Origin: Colocasia esculenta
Taxonomy: Eukaryota; Streptophyta; Magnoliopsida; Alismatales; Araceae
Direction of reading: 5' to 3'
Length of the DNA: 64,000 bases
NCBI GenBank assembly: GCA_014218235.1
Contig: CM024753.1
Coordinates: forward strand, 177,606,348 to 177,670,347
How positions within the stretch are numbered: the stretch's first letter is position 1; every line of letters begins with the position of its first letter. Below the pieces are notes generated by a model. It worked only from the letters and a program-made list of their open reading frames with translations. It was not told the DNA's origin and searched no databases. This document shows, piece by piece, positions 1 through 11,557 of this stretch. Made by a program: the position numbers and the translations under genes.

Positions 1-423
1 AATAACTAACTACAACTTTAAGATAACATAACGACTCTAGGGTACTTCTGGCTTCACTCTTGGTCATTCCCTTCCTCGTGAGTGTATGTGTTATCCTCAG
101 TCTCACCTGAGAACACAACATCAAATAACGTAGGGTGAGCGATAACGCCCAGTAGGACTTAAGTCTCAGGCTCAAACAGGCTTTAAATAATTAGTGCATT
201 AAATGGCAGAGTAACTAAAGATAGAGAGAGTTATGTAAAGTCGAGAAAGTAAGAGCACAAGTAACATGGTTCAAATAGCAGATGAATCAAGTATAGTACA
301 ACGAATAAGATCGAGCAACACAACAACACGATGGCAAATAACGTCAACATCAAGCAATAAGAAGCAACATGTATAGCAAGGAGAGATAAAGTAGTTGGCC
401 ATATAGAGAGTAAATTGCACTTT

Positions 424-630
424 GATTGATTTTCTTATCAATCGAAATAGTCTGGCACTTTTGATTAACTTTCGTCAATCGAGATAGTAATTGCACTTTG
501 GTTATCCGAAGATAGCCGGGAGAGAGTATAGCACTTGTTTGTCAAAAGACAACGAGAGAATATAGCACTTTGTGTTGATTGTCTTAGATTAATCTTGATA
601 GTATGGCACTTGGATGTAATGCCGACATCC
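424..630. repeat. Array of small hairpins, mostly preceded by GCACTT
   Basis: Short inverted repeats recur every 35-45 bp, mostly just after a GCACTT sequence: 424-430/437-443 (7 bp perfect), 463-466/477-480, 500-506/511-517 (7 bp with one G-T pair), 539-543/548-552 (loop AAAA), 577-580/591-594 and 612-617/625-630 (6 bp perfect). The stem sequences differ from one another while pairing is kept. Function unknown. Confidence 0.6.
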
Positions 631-1489
631 TGATCATTTAACTCCCGCGGGCAAATGGCACTTTCGGGCGCTCCTCCCAGGACCTGATCGGGCCCTATTG
701 CGCTGGCATTGGTTATATTGTTTATCTTTAGACAATCAATTAATGGCCAATTTGAGAGTACCAAGAAATAGATAAGAGTACTAGATGAATAGATGAGATA
801 GTAGAGTGAACGTGAATAGGTGAGAGCTAGTGGACAATTGCGCGTAACACGAGTAAACAGGCGATAGTAACAGTTGCACAACACGCACACGTCGTATTGG
901 CAGTCAGGTGGAATTCACGATCTTCCCGCTGGCCATGTTATGCACAAGCCCAGAGGTCCGACGTGATTCAAGGTAAGAGCGAACTTCTAATATCTGTTTA
1001 GATCATATCGATCCCTAAAGGGGTAATGGGTGTTGGGGTACAACCGGCTCGTCGACCATGTGGGAATCCATGATCAGAGGAGACTTACAGAGGCCTTGTG
1101 CAAGAGTTCACTAGTCCGGCGAAAGGAATATCCGACGGAGAGTTCACCACAAACCAAGAAAAGTGTGTATATAAAATAGGTGCTCGACGTTCTAGAGGAA
1201 TTCTAGAATAGTGGAGCGTCGATATCGGTATATAAACAACGCAAGAGACGAATACAAGTCCTTTAAAAATAGGGCAATTAATATGCTTTATTGCAATAAA
1301 TTACCAGATACATTATGAGATATTTTTTGCAAGATTTCAGCCATAAATGGATGGTTCATGTGTGTGCATGTGTAAGAGAAATTATAGATAGAAATAAGTC
1401 GTGAAGATGCATTTAAAATTATTCAAATTTTGCTCCATTTTTAAGCAAGGTTTTTACTGGGGGTATTTTTATGGGTTTTTCACCAAAAT

Positions 1490-1725
1490 CTCTGTGAAGG
1501 TGACATAGGGCAGTACGGATTGCGACAGGGGTAGGCAGATCGCGACATGGGTACTGTCGCGACGGCCTTGTGAATGCGACAGAGGCGGGAAAGGGTCGTG
1601 ACAAGACAGACACAGGGATAGCGACGGCTTACCTGTCGCTTTCTGAATGCGACGGGTAGACTGTCGCAATCAACCTCTAGAAGGCGACATATCGGCCCGT
1701 CGCAATCTGGTGGTCTGTGCCTGGA
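1490..1725. repeat. GCGAC/GTCGC inverted-repeat array of Rev-1
   Basis: About ten GCGAC or GTCGC motifs lie in some 235 bp. Several pair as hairpins, for example AGCGAC (1620-1625) with GTCGCT (1635-1640) and TGCGAC (1648-1653) with GTCGCA (1663-1668). Rev-2 has a comparable cluster at 3330-3560. Confidence 0.65.
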
Positions 1726-2840
1726 TCTGACAGGAATCAGACCAGGCTTTGGATTGCGGGCCAACTTGAATCAAATTGATACAGGGTCATTTAGAAAATC
1801 ATAACTAATTATATACATGATGAAAAATCATGAAATCAGTGGCAAATGAAACTAGACATGCGAGAGTACTTCCAGTAACTAGGGATTCGAGAGAGAGCAT
1901 GGTTTGAACATGGTTTGAGAACGCATAAGAACGAGTAACATAGAACATGACACAGGGAGCAAGATGGATTTAAATCGAGTAACATGCTCAATAGAAATTA
2001 GGGCTTTTGGGGTAAAAAGATCCCTAACAAGATCAAGTATTTACAATAAAAATTTCATAGCATGGGATCAAGTATACAAGGAGATATGGATTTAACATGA
2101 TGTATCGGGGTTATCATGTTTGCAGAACTTCAAAAATTAAGAACAAAAGATAGGATGGATGGAAAAATATGAAACTTGGGGGTTTCGTTCAAGAGGGTAG
2201 GAAGAACCTACAGAAAAAGTTTCATGGTTTATGCTTGTGAGAATGCCTACCTTTGACTCGATTTGTCTTCTAGGGCTAGAACTTGAAGAACAAGGGAAGA
2301 AGCTTCAAGCTCTTCTTCTCTCCACGAAATCCTCTCCTCCTTAGCCTCTTCTCCACGTCCAGCAACTCTTGGCAACGAGCTAGGGTTGCCAAGAGAGTTT
2401 AAGAGGTGTATTTATGCAAGTATGTATTTCTATTCCTACTACTACTCTAATTCCTCTTAAATTACGAAATTTTCTTACTCCCACCTTCCTTCCTTGCTTT
2501 CCAATCTCTATTTAGACTTAGAAAAGATCCAAATTCGTGCTAACCCATATGGGGTAGGTTTAGGAATCCAATTCCAACTCTAACTTCCTATTTAATGCAT
2601 TAAATACCCCTTTTCTATTTAGGTGATAATTTAGTTACGAATTTAGGGTATTTTCCTATTATTCTCCCTTTGTAAATTCATAATTTTGACCCAATAAATT
2701 CTAGAAGATCCATTAAGCAAAGCCCATTACTCTTTTCCATTTAATGGGTTTTATTTAATGCTCTATTCAAATATCCATTTAGCCAGGTTTTAATTCTTTA
2801 TTTAAATTTTTATTTTTTCGTAAAAATTCAGGTTGCTACA

Positions 2841-4195
2841 TCGACCATGTGGGAATCCATGGACAAAGGAGACTTACGGAGGCCTTGATCAAAGACTCAC
2901 TAGTCCAGCAGAAGGAGTATCCGACGGAGAGTTCGTCCAAGTCAAGAGAGAGTGTGTATATAGAAACAAGTGCTCGACGTTCTAGAGGAATTCTAGAACA
3001 GTGGAGCATCGGTATTGGTGTTCCAAAACATCGCGAGAAAACATACACAAATATATTTAAGAATGAGGCAATTTAATGACATAAATTACCAGATAATTTA
3101 TGTAGCATGTTCATGCCAATTAAGCCATATTTGGATGGTTCAAAGTGTGTGTGCATGTGAATAAGAAAATCATGGACAAGATAGATCATATGATTGACTT
3201 AAATTAATTAAAATATATTCCATATTTACAACTTCGTTTTTCAGTGTTTAAAATAGTTAACAAGATATGGGAATAGCTGAAGAAAAACAAGACTTGTAAA
3301 AAGATGGGTTTTATGCAAAAAGTCATATTGCGACACACCCTAATGAGGGTCGCGACAGGGTCAACTGAGATCGCGACGGGGTCTTGTACAGGTCGCGACG
3401 GGCTTGTCGGTTCGAGCAGGTAAGTCGCGACAGGTTCATATGAAGGTCGCGACGGGCTCAGGCAGACCGGGCAGCAGATCGCGACGACAACCCCTGTCGC
3501 GATCAGATCGCGATGGAAGGCACTGTCGTGACGGCCCTGTGAACGCGGCCTATCGGGCCGTCGTATTCATAGGGTCTGCACCCGAGTCCGAATAGAGCAA
3601 AAACAGTGTATCGGATTGCGGGCCAGACTTACCATATTTGACACAGGGTGATTCATAAAATCATAACTAATTGACAATCGATGAAAAATCATGAAACTAG
3701 TTGCAAATTGATCTAGACATGCATGGGTACTTGCAATAAATAGGAATCGGAAAACAAACAGGGTTTAGACATGCTTTAAACACAGGTACTCATGATGAAC
3801 TTGAGACAGTACATAGTTGAGATCAACGATTAAATTTGCAAGATAGGATGAATCAAAATTAGGGCTTTTAGGGGCAAACGATGCCTAACATGCATCAGTT
3901 ACTACAGTAAAAATTTCGTGACATGGGGTTGAGTATACAAAGAGAACAAGAATTAAGATGAAGGGTCGGGCTCATGCTAGTTGCAGAACATGAAAAATCA
4001 AGAAGAAAATATATGCTCGATGGAAAAATATGAGACAAGAGGGCTTTGAATCCTGAGGTTTAGATCAACCTACAGACGAAATTAATTTAGTTTTGCTCAT
4101 GAGAATGCCTACCTTTGGACGATTTCCTCTTCTAGGGCTAGAACTTGAAGAACGGGGTTGATGGCCTGAGAGCTCCTTCTCCCCCCGAGTTCTCC
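2841..4195 (-). mobile_element. Rev-2: second minus-strand LTR segment of the same family
   Basis: This is a diverged copy of the Rev-1 LTR. It starts sharply at 2841 where Rev-1 ends and stops at 4195 where the Gyp-A LTR begins. Shared landmarks include the block with gtgctcgacgttctagagga (about 2971), the AT-rich stretch with gatgaaaaatcatgaaa (about 3680) and the block around agggctagaacttgaagaac (about 4134). A GCGAC/GTCGC cluster lies at 3330-3560. No coding sequence is seen. Confidence 0.55.
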
Positions 4196-6393
4196 TGTAG
4201 CATATCGACTGTTCGGATCGTCTTACATTAGTTGTGGTGGCCAGTGTGTGGCCCATGTTGTGTGTAGCAGGTGCTTACACAGGTTTTCGGGGCATTGTGG
4301 GCCGACTGGTTGGCCTAAAACGCAGGTTTGTTTTCTATCCTTGAACGCGACAGAGGGGTTTGTCGCGTTCTCATTGCGACACCCGGGGACGTCACGTTCT
4401 AGTTGCCGCTGTTTTGACTCGTTGTCTACATGCGCACCGCGTGTCGCACACGGGACAAGCGTGCTGACGTCGATGGGAGGATCGCAACGGGAAGCCGTGT
4501 CGCGACCTGGTCGCGACGTCGCGATACGTCACGTTCTCAACCGCAATATGTTTTTAAGAAACCCTGGCAGAACAGAGCTTCCACAAGATCTGCTCGGCCA
4601 GGGGAGGTTTTGCTCGTGGGATTTTGGGAGATTCGAGCTCGTGGGTCTTGGTTGGGCGTGTTCTCGCCACAAGGATCGTGTGTGGAGTGGGAGGAATGCC
4701 AGGTTATCGCCCGTTTAGATGTTTTTCTTCAAGGTAGGGAGATTCTACCCTTTTTCTTCGTGGAATCGCTGTGTGTATGCCATGTGATGTGTTTATAGCT
4801 TTAAGAACCGTAGATGGTATGCTAGGACATCACAAAGAGCATGAAAAATGGATTAGAAACCATGTATGGTAGGGTTTTTAGGGTTTCTGGCAAAGGGGAC
4901 CCGGATAGGGATTTTCGCCTGCAAAGGCGACGGTCTCCCCTGTCGCGATCTGATCGCAACAGGACGACACGTTGCGTTCGCTCTCTTGATTGCGACATGT
5001 CGGGGCGTCGCTATCTAAATGCGATCTGGGCCTCTGTCGCGATCACAGCCGAGAGTTGCTATTGGCATACAAATGTTAATGTATGTATCCGTTACTGTTT
5101 AACCGATGCATGGTGTGGTTAACCGATGTGTGTAGAGGTGGTTTGTGGTACTTTGGCATTTGTTGCGCTCCCCGGGAGTGCTGTTCACATGGTGAGCTAC
5201 AGGCTCACGTGGTAGTGTGTGTGACTGGTTTTAGTGACCCGTATGTGTTCACGTGGTTTGCGTAACGTGCACGAGTTTCAGTGTGCGTGGCAAGTAGTGT
5301 TACGCCTTCCGTGGTTACCTCTACAGTTGGGTGCCCCAGGTTCCAAGGTGAGCCAGGCACATGGGTGTGCTCGGGGTTTGTCCCGGTACAGTGGTACTGT
5401 TAGGGTCTTGTCGTCTTCCTGGACACCCTCACTCTCGGGGAGAGTTGTCTTCCGGCTGAGGGAAAGACGGCAGAGGGATAGCGACTTGTAAGAGTTTGTT
5501 GTTTAGTCGCTTGTAGCGCGCTCGTAGTTGGGGGGACGGACACCAGTAGATGTACTGGACCCTAGCTAGTCCTCTTTCCAGTGCCTCACTTTAGGGAGCT
5601 TAGGCCGGAGTCCCTAAAGGTGACAGGCATGGGCCTGCGGGGTGTGACCTGCAGGTGTGGTGGTTTGGTTGGTCTCCATAGTTCTTGTTTGGTTTAGTGG
5701 AGCGGCAGCTGGACCTTTCGTCCGTGGTTGCGAGGCTGAGAGGTAGACCTGTGTGTTTGCCCGGGTTGGTTGCTGGTGTCGCGAGCCAGGCTACGCAACC
5801 CGAGTTTGGCGTTTACCTACTTTAGCTCGTATACATGTTTGGGTTTTCCGTTTATTATTTATTAAAATTACTTTCGAGATCAGCAAGCAATAAGTAAGTT
5901 ACAGCTTTAATATCTTGCTTAAATAATTCTATAAATTGTTATAGCATAGCTTCCTACTTAGTTACTTGAGTTGTGGTTTGCTCGGTTTCTTTGGGGGAGT
6001 TTCCCTACTGAGCCAGTGACCTGCGAGGCTCATCCCCCTACTCCTTTCAGGTGAGGGAGAGCAGGAGGCTTCCCAACCGTCTTCTAGTTCTGGGCCGCAC
6101 CGTAGAGGAGCGGGGTCTGCACCACCACCAGCAGTGTAATTTTCTCTCTTTGTTCACCTCGGGGTATGCCCCAGGTTCTGTTGTACTAGTTTATGGTTTT
6201 AGTTGAAGAACTGGTTATGTAAATCCCATGTAAATACTTGTGGAATGGAAAGTTTACTTCTATTCTATGGTTTCCTTTATATTTCTACAGACGTGTGAAT
6301 GATATCCCTTGCAAAGCTTCGACTCATTCGCGGGAGGCGGAGTCGTGTCAGGCTCGTTATCAGGTTAACGAGTTTGAACGATGTGGTCCGTCA
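4196..6393 (+). repeat. Gyp-A 5' LTR
   Basis: Starts TGTAGCATATCG and ends ...CCGTCA just before the primer site. Its 3' half matches 10437-11178, and the whole is related to solo LTR B read on the minus strand. GCGAC/GTCGC motifs cluster at 4340-4530 and 4920-5045, including a perfect 10-bp stem at 4343-4352/4361-4370. No gene is present. Confidence 0.8.
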
Positions 6394-6397
6394 TAGT

Positions 6398-6410
6398 TGG
6401 TATCAGAGCA
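6398..6410 (+). promoter_or_regulatory. Gyp-A primer-binding site
   Basis: TGGTATCAGAGCA, complementary to the 3' end of plant initiator methionine tRNA, lies four bases after the LTR end, as expected for minus-strand DNA priming. Confidence 0.85.
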
Positions 6411-6550
6411 TAGTCTGTATAAATGTTAAGGAACAGGAAATTTACATATCCTATTCTTTACTTAAACCCACTGCTTGTAGTTGACCCTGGGTTTTAGTGT
6501 TGATATGTGTCGTATTGTGTGGTTGGAAAATTGTTTGTGCAGGATCAGTA

Positions 6551-7857
6551 ATGGCAGATCGGAGATATTGGGGAGGAGGTGGTGATGATCCAGAGGATCC
6601 TACCCAGAGGATGATTGAGTGGATATGGGAAAGTCTTACAGAGATCCATATGAGGATGGATCAACCAGGACCCGCACAGCCAGCGATACCAGTTGTTGAG
6701 GAGGCAGTGCCAGTAGCCCCAGTTTTACCCCCAATAAGAGTTGAGGTACCTTCTGTAGTACCTGTGCACCCTGCAACACCAGTGAGGCCAGCTACCGCTG
6801 AGGATCCCACAACTCTTATGGAGAAGTTTCTAAGGTTACAGCCCCCTACTTACTCAGGTGGCCCTAACCCAGATACTGCAGAGCATTGGATACATGAGAT
6901 TGAGAGGGTATTTGTGACTATGAGATGTCCGCAGGAGGACAGAGTTATACTTGCTATTTATCAGTTGAGGGGATTTGCTCAGGAATGGTGGAGGCTCAAG
7001 TTGCAGACTGTTTTTGCAGGAAGAACAGAAGATGGAATTACTTGGCCAGAGTTTCTAACGGTTTTTAATGATACGTTCTTTCCACTACATATCCAACAAG
7101 CAAAGAGGGAGCAGTTTAGAACTTTACAGCAAGGGAGATTGTCTGTGTTGGAGTATCAGATGAGATTCATGGCATTGAGTAGATATGCCCCTTATGTGGT
7201 GACCGATCATGCAATAATGGTGGAGTATTTTATTAGGGGATTGAGGTCTGAGTTGCAGGATGCAGTAGCTCCACTGATGTGCAAGACAGTAGAGGAAGCG
7301 GCACAGCGGGCAGCTGTGTTGGAGAGGACTTTGCAGGTTAGGCAGAGTCAGTCTCAAGTGGGAGGTTCATGCAGCTTCCAACTTCCCCAGCAGTCGCAGG
7401 GCATTAGCAAAGGAAAGGCACCCTCAGGAGCATCATCGTCTGGGATAGCAAAGTGGGGTAAGCAAATTAAGAAATTCTTCCAAGGAGGAGGACGAGGCAG
7501 AGGCAGGCAACAGGGTTTCCAGCAAGGTGGTTTTCAGTAGGGGCGTGGCTATAGGCCACCGGTTACATAGGAGTCTCAGCAGAGTACCGCAGGTCAGTCC
7601 GTAACTTTTCGGCAGGTCATATGTTATGCTTGTGGTCAGCCAGGACATTATGCCAGAGATTGTTCGTCTCGAGGATATGGTTACAGTAGAGGGACTCGGC
7701 AGCAGAAACATACATATCAGCCGTCAGCAGAGAGAGGCAGAGGAACCCCTTTTCAGAGAGGAGGTCGAGGTCGGGTGATGGCAATCACCAAGGCACAGGC
7801 AGAAGCATCAAATCTCATTGAAGGTATATTACCGATCTTTGATTTCTCAGCTAGAAT
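6551..7857 (+). pseudogene. gag: Gyp-A gag (capsid and nucleocapsid), broken
   Basis: Gag packages the RNA and forms the cytoplasmic particle. The frame is open from 6497; the ATG at 6551 (MADRRYWGGGG) is the likelier start, soon after the primer site. A proline-rich stretch is followed by a Retrotrans_gag-type core (AEHWIHEIERVF at about 6876, AQEWWRLK at about 6970) and a basic glycine/glutamine-rich tail. Stops at 7538-7540 and 7568-7570 interrupt the frame. Beyond them the same frame gives a CCHC zinc knuckle (CYACGQPGHYARDC, about 7624-7665). It closes near 7860 where the protease frame begins. Non-functional as it stands. Confidence 0.85.
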
Positions 7858-8391
7858 ATAATTGATCTGGGTGCTTCTCATTCATTTATTTTCGAAGATT
7901 TCTTGGATAGTCTGGCTCATCCCATAGAAGAAAGGCAGTGTGAATTGGTGGTTGAGGTTCCTACCGGTGATTTTATGCTTACTTCATGTTATTTAGATGA
8001 GGTTCCAATTGTGATTCATGGGAATCAGTTGCCGGCAAAGTTATATGCTTTGTCTTTAAAGGAATATGATTTGATTTTGGGTATGGATTGGTTAGAGGCT
8101 TATGGTGCTCTGGTAGACTGTAGAAAGAAGAGGGTCAGGTTTTGTAGACCTGATGGAACAGCTTTTGAATTTCAAGGTATGCCCTTCTATTCTCCTAAGT
8201 TTATCATTTCTGCACTCAGAGCTAGAAGATTAATTAATGCAGGATGTGTAGCGTATCTTGCTTCAGTGAGTCTGGTTGAGTCTCATAAATCTGTAGAGTC
8301 TATGCCAATGGTTAGAGAATTTATAGATGTATTCCCAGAAGATTTTTCGGGGCCAGCACCTCGCAGAGAAGTAGATTCACTATTGAATTAG
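7858..8391 (+). pseudogene. pro: Gyp-A aspartic protease region, broken
   Basis: The frame begins near 7858 with IIDLGASHSF, which matches the Gypsy protease active site (normally DTGAS or DSGAS); the second catalytic-triad residue is leucine here. Downstream LKEYDLILGMDWL (about 8056-8094) is the conserved protease flap and C-terminal motif. A frameshift near 8372 moves the linker to RT into another frame, and the protease frame ends at 8391. Gag upstream is in a different frame. Confidence 0.75.
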
Positions 8392-9764
8392 AACCAGGCA
8401 ATATGCCGATCTCAAAGGCACCGTACAGGATGGCACCAGCAGAATTAAAAGAATTAAAGAAGCAGATGCAGGAGTTATTAGAGAAAGGTTTCATTAGGCC
8501 AAGTCACTCACCATGGGGTGCACCAGTACTATTTGTTAGAAAGAAGGATGGTAGTCTGAGGATGTGTATAGATTACTGGCAGTTGAATAAGGTTACTATC
8601 AAGAATAAGTATCCGCTCCCAAGAATAGATGATTTGTTTGATCAGCTTCAGTCAGCAAAGGTGTTCTCCAAGATTGATTTGAGGTCAGGATATCATCAGT
8701 TGAGAATTAAGGAAGAAGATATTGAAAAGTCAGCTTTCAAGACCAAGTATGGACATTATGAATTTGTAGTAATGCCATTTGGGTTGACAAATACGCCAGC
8801 AACTTTTATGAACTTGGATGAATAGAATATTTCATTCATATCTAGATCAGTTTATAGTAGTTTTTATCGATGATATCTTGATATACTCAGCATCAGAAGA
8901 AGAGCATGCAACCCATTTAAGAATTACATTGCAGGCATTGAGAGAACATCAGTTGTATGCTAAGTTCAGTAAGTGTGAATTCTGGCTGAAAGAAATCATG
9001 TGATTTCTGGTGGAGGAGTTGTTGTGGATCCAGCAAAAGTGGAAGCAGTGTTGAAGTGGGCAGAACCAAAAATAGTGTCAGAGATCAGAAGCTTTTTGGG
9101 TCTTGCAGGTTATTATAGAAGATTTATTCAAGATTTCTCTAAAATAGCTGCCCCAATGACCAAGTTGACTAGGAAGGGAGTTTCTTTTGTGTGGTCTTCT
9201 GAGTGTAGGCGCAGCTTTCCTGAATTGAAAAAGAGGCTTACTACAGCACCAATATTAGAAATTCCTTTAGGAAGTGGTGGTTTGATGATATATACATATG
9301 CATCCAGAAGAGGATTAGGGGCAGTATTAATGCAGCATGGAAAAGTGGTTGCTTATGCTTCCAGGCAGTTAAAGAAACATGAAGAGAATTACCCGACTCA
9401 TGATTTGGAGCTGGCAGCGGTAGTGTTTGCTTTGAAGATCTGGCGGCATTATTTATATAGAGAAAGATTTGAAATATTTACAGATCATAAAAGCTTGAAA
9501 TATATATTTTCACAGAAAGATTTGAATTTAAGGCAACGCAGATGGATGGAATATTTGAAAGATTATGACTTCAGTTTGGGATATCATCCGGGTAAAGCAA
9601 ATGTTGTGGCAGATGCACTGAGCAGAAAAGCTGTTATGAATCAACTTATGATCAGAGAATGGAAATTATATGAAGAGATAGCAGATAATTCCTTATATGT
9701 GCCAAATAGTCAGCAGAGAGCAGCATTGGCAAATAGTACAATTGAACCTTCTCTTTATAGATAG
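8372..9764 (+). pseudogene. pol: Gyp-A reverse transcriptase and RNase H, broken
   Basis: The RT starts at the linker with MPISKAPYRMAPAELKELK (8403). Its first catalytic aspartate lies in FSKIDLRSGYHQ (about 8667) and the catalytic pair in FIDDILIYS (about 8865). An extra base near 8817 creates the stop at 8823-8825; the next segment (8818-9003) ends where about 14 bases, including the usual FLGH motif, are missing. The connection and RNase H domain follow in the frame from 9000: LMIYTYASRRGLGAVL, then YASRQLKKHEENYPTHDLEL, TDHKSLKYIF and ADALSRK near 9610. In the first of these the usual DAS is YAS, so a catalytic aspartate is lost. A stop lies at 9762-9764. Confidence 0.85.
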
Positions 9765-10436
9765 ATAGTTGAAGCTCAGAAAGCAGATGAGAACTTGGCA
9801 GATATTCTAAGAATGGAGGAGATAACTTTGGGCCATGATAATGTAGTTAGGTTAAAAGGCCGAGTATATGTCCCAACTGATGCAGGAATTAGACAGAAAG
9901 TGCTAGAGGAGGCCCATAGGTCAAGATATACTATTCATCCAGGCAGTACTAAGATGTATCAGGGAATGAAGGGTTTTTACTGGTGACCAAACATGAAAAG
10001 AGAAATTGCAGAATTTATAGCAAGATGTGCTGTCTGTCAGTAAGTAAAAGCAGAACATCAGCGACCAGGAGGTTTGTTGCAACCTTTGTCCACACCACAG
10101 TGGAAATGGTATGATATAGCTATGGATTTTATAGTAGGTTTGCCCAGCTCAGCAGGTCACAATGGCATTTGGGTTTTTGTTGATAGACTGACTAAAGTTT
10201 GCAGACTGTTACCGGTTAATATGTCATGGTCAGTAGACAGGTTAGCCAAATTATATGTGGAAAGAATAATACCATTGCATGGAATTCCAGTTACTATTAT
10301 ATCAGATCGAGATCCAAGATTCACCTCAGGTTTTTGGAGAAGTTTGCAGAGAGTAATTGGCACTGAGTTAAGATATAGTTCAGCATATCATCTGCAAACA
10401 GATGGACAGACAAAAAGGACCATCCAGACAATAGAA
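9765..10436 (+). pseudogene. int: Gyp-A integrase, truncated at its C-terminus
   Basis: The frame continues from RNase H with stops at 9762-9764, 9984-9986 and near 10041. The zinc-binding HHCC domain is seen (HRSRYTIHPG about 9915, CAVCQ about 10026). The core has DFIVGLP (about 10120) and ISDRDPRFTSGF (about 10300). The motif that normally carries the catalytic glutamate reads TDGQTKRTIQT, with lysine in its place. The protein is cut at about 10436, where sequence jumps into the LTR. The last third of integrase, any chromodomain, the 3' untranslated region and the polypurine tract are missing. Confidence 0.85.
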
Positions 10437-11178
10437 GTGGTACTGTCAGGGTCTTGTCGTCTTCCTGGACACCCTCACTCTCGGGGAGAGTTGCCGTCCG
10501 GCTGAGGGAAAGACGGCAGAGGGACAGCGACTTGTGAGAGTTTGTTGTTTAGTCGCTTGTAGCGCGCTCGTAGTTGGGGGGACGGACACCAGTAGATGTA
10601 CTGGACCCCAGCTAGTCCTCTTTCCAATGCCTCACTTTAGGGAGCTTAGGCCGGAGTCCCTAAAGGTGACAGGCATGGGCATGCGGGGTGTGACCTGCAG
10701 GTGTGGTGGTTTGGTTGGTCTCCACAGTTCTTGTTTGGTTTAGTGGAGTGGCAGCTGGACCTTTCATCTGTGGCTGCGAGGCTGAGAGGTAGACCTGTGT
10801 GTTTGCCCGGGTTGGTTGTTGGTGTCGCGAGCCAGGCTACGCGACCCGAGTTTGGCGTTTACCTACTTTAGCTCGTACACATGTTTGGGTTTTCCGTTTA
10901 TTTATTTATTAACATTACTTTCGAGATCAGCAAGCGGTAAGTAAGTTACAGCTTTAATATCTTGCTTAAATAATTCTATAAATTGTTATAACGTAGCTTC
11001 CTGCTTAGTTACTTGAGTTGTGGTTTGCTCAGTTTCTTTGGGGGAGTTTCCCTACTGAGCCAATGACTAGCGAGGCTCACCCCCCTACTCCTTTCAAGGT
11101 TTTGGCTTGTTTGCGAGAGGCGGAGTCGGATTGGGCTTGTTATTAAGTTAATGGGTTCAAATGACGAAGACCGTTACA
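10437..11178 (+). repeat. Gyp-A partial 3' LTR
   Basis: From GTGGTACTGT onward it matches the 5' LTR from about 5390 for several hundred bases. It lacks the first 1.2 kb of the LTR. It also lacks a stretch equivalent to about 6053-6335, between the ctcctttcaag and gcgagaggcggagtcg landmarks. It ends near ...ACCGTTACA. Confidence 0.8.
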
Positions 11179-11557
11179 TACGAGGCCCCTGACACTTAGT
11201 CTAGAGTGACTGCGGAAATCCTCGATGGGGCCCATTGTTCCTCGATGATCCATCGATTACTAAAGAGCGAGTTTTTAGAGCCGCATGATTGAGAGGACTC
11301 TTGGGCCGCAATGAGACTCATCCCTGTGACACCAGAGCATGGCTATGTCAGCAACGAAGTATGCCCCTACTGTACTAGGACATGACAACACTGACTATTT
11401 GACATGCCCTTGCATCTCCGAAGCTTGATAATGGCTATAAGGCACCCTTACTCCAAGCAAGTTGGGGGCAGAAAGTGTCTTGGCCTTACCCAAAACCACT
11501 CGATCCTTGCATGAGCCTCAAACTACACCACCAAGCCAGAAACATAGGAGGGGAAGG
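11179..11557 (+). other. Probable 3' untranslated end of Gypsy element E, with polypurine tract
   Basis: Non-coding sequence between the Gyp-A LTR and the start of LTR E. It ends with a purine-rich run, AGGAGGGGAAGG (11546-11557), directly before TGTAGGATCCGG, which is the arrangement of a polypurine tract before a 3' LTR. No ORF with a recognisable product. Confidence 0.45.

Larger units (their letters stand above)
1..2840 (-). mobile_element. Rev-1: minus-strand Gypsy-type LTR sequence, open at the window edge
   Basis: Read on the minus strand, the segment starts at 2840 with TGTAGCAACCTG, a typical LTR start, and runs leftwards past position 1. It holds a GCGAC/GTCGC inverted-repeat array (about 1490-1725), a hairpin array (424-630) and no plausible gene. 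Blocks at about 1052-1300, 1800-1900 and 2120-2300 match Rev-2 blocks at 2841-3100, 3661-3750 and 3985-4170. The shared sequence tcgaccatgtgggaatccat occurs at 1052 and, cut exactly at the LTR boundary, at 2841. This suggests Rev-1 was inserted into another copy of its own family. The left end and any internal region are outside the window. Confidence 0.6.
4196..11178 (+). mobile_element. Gyp-A: degenerate chromovirus-like Ty3/Gypsy element
   Basis: Order: 5' LTR (4196-6393), methionine-tRNA-type primer site (6398), gag, protease, RT, RNase H, integrase, then a partial 3' LTR ending near 11178. The order and the protein motifs (gag zinc knuckle, RT with FIDD, HHCC integrase) match chromovirus-type Gypsy elements, probably Tekay/Del-like; the chromodomain that would settle this lies in the missing integrase tail. 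Every reading frame is broken. Five-base flanks (tctcc on the left, tacga on the right) do not match, so the element is rearranged or recombined. Confidence 0.85.

Noticed and set aside
424..630. Hairpin array as a CRISPR array
   Set aside because: Repeats are short inverted pairs of changing sequence, not a constant direct repeat with unique spacers, and the context is a plant LTR.
6398..6410. tRNA gene at the TGGTATCAGAGC sites (also 18744 and 25449)
   Set aside because: Only the 3'-end complement of methionine tRNA is present; these are primer-binding sites.
4196..11178. Gyp-A as a simple insertion with a target duplication
   Set aside because: The bases next to the two LTRs (tctcc and tacga) do not match, and the 3' LTR is partial; a rearranged or recombinant element fits better.
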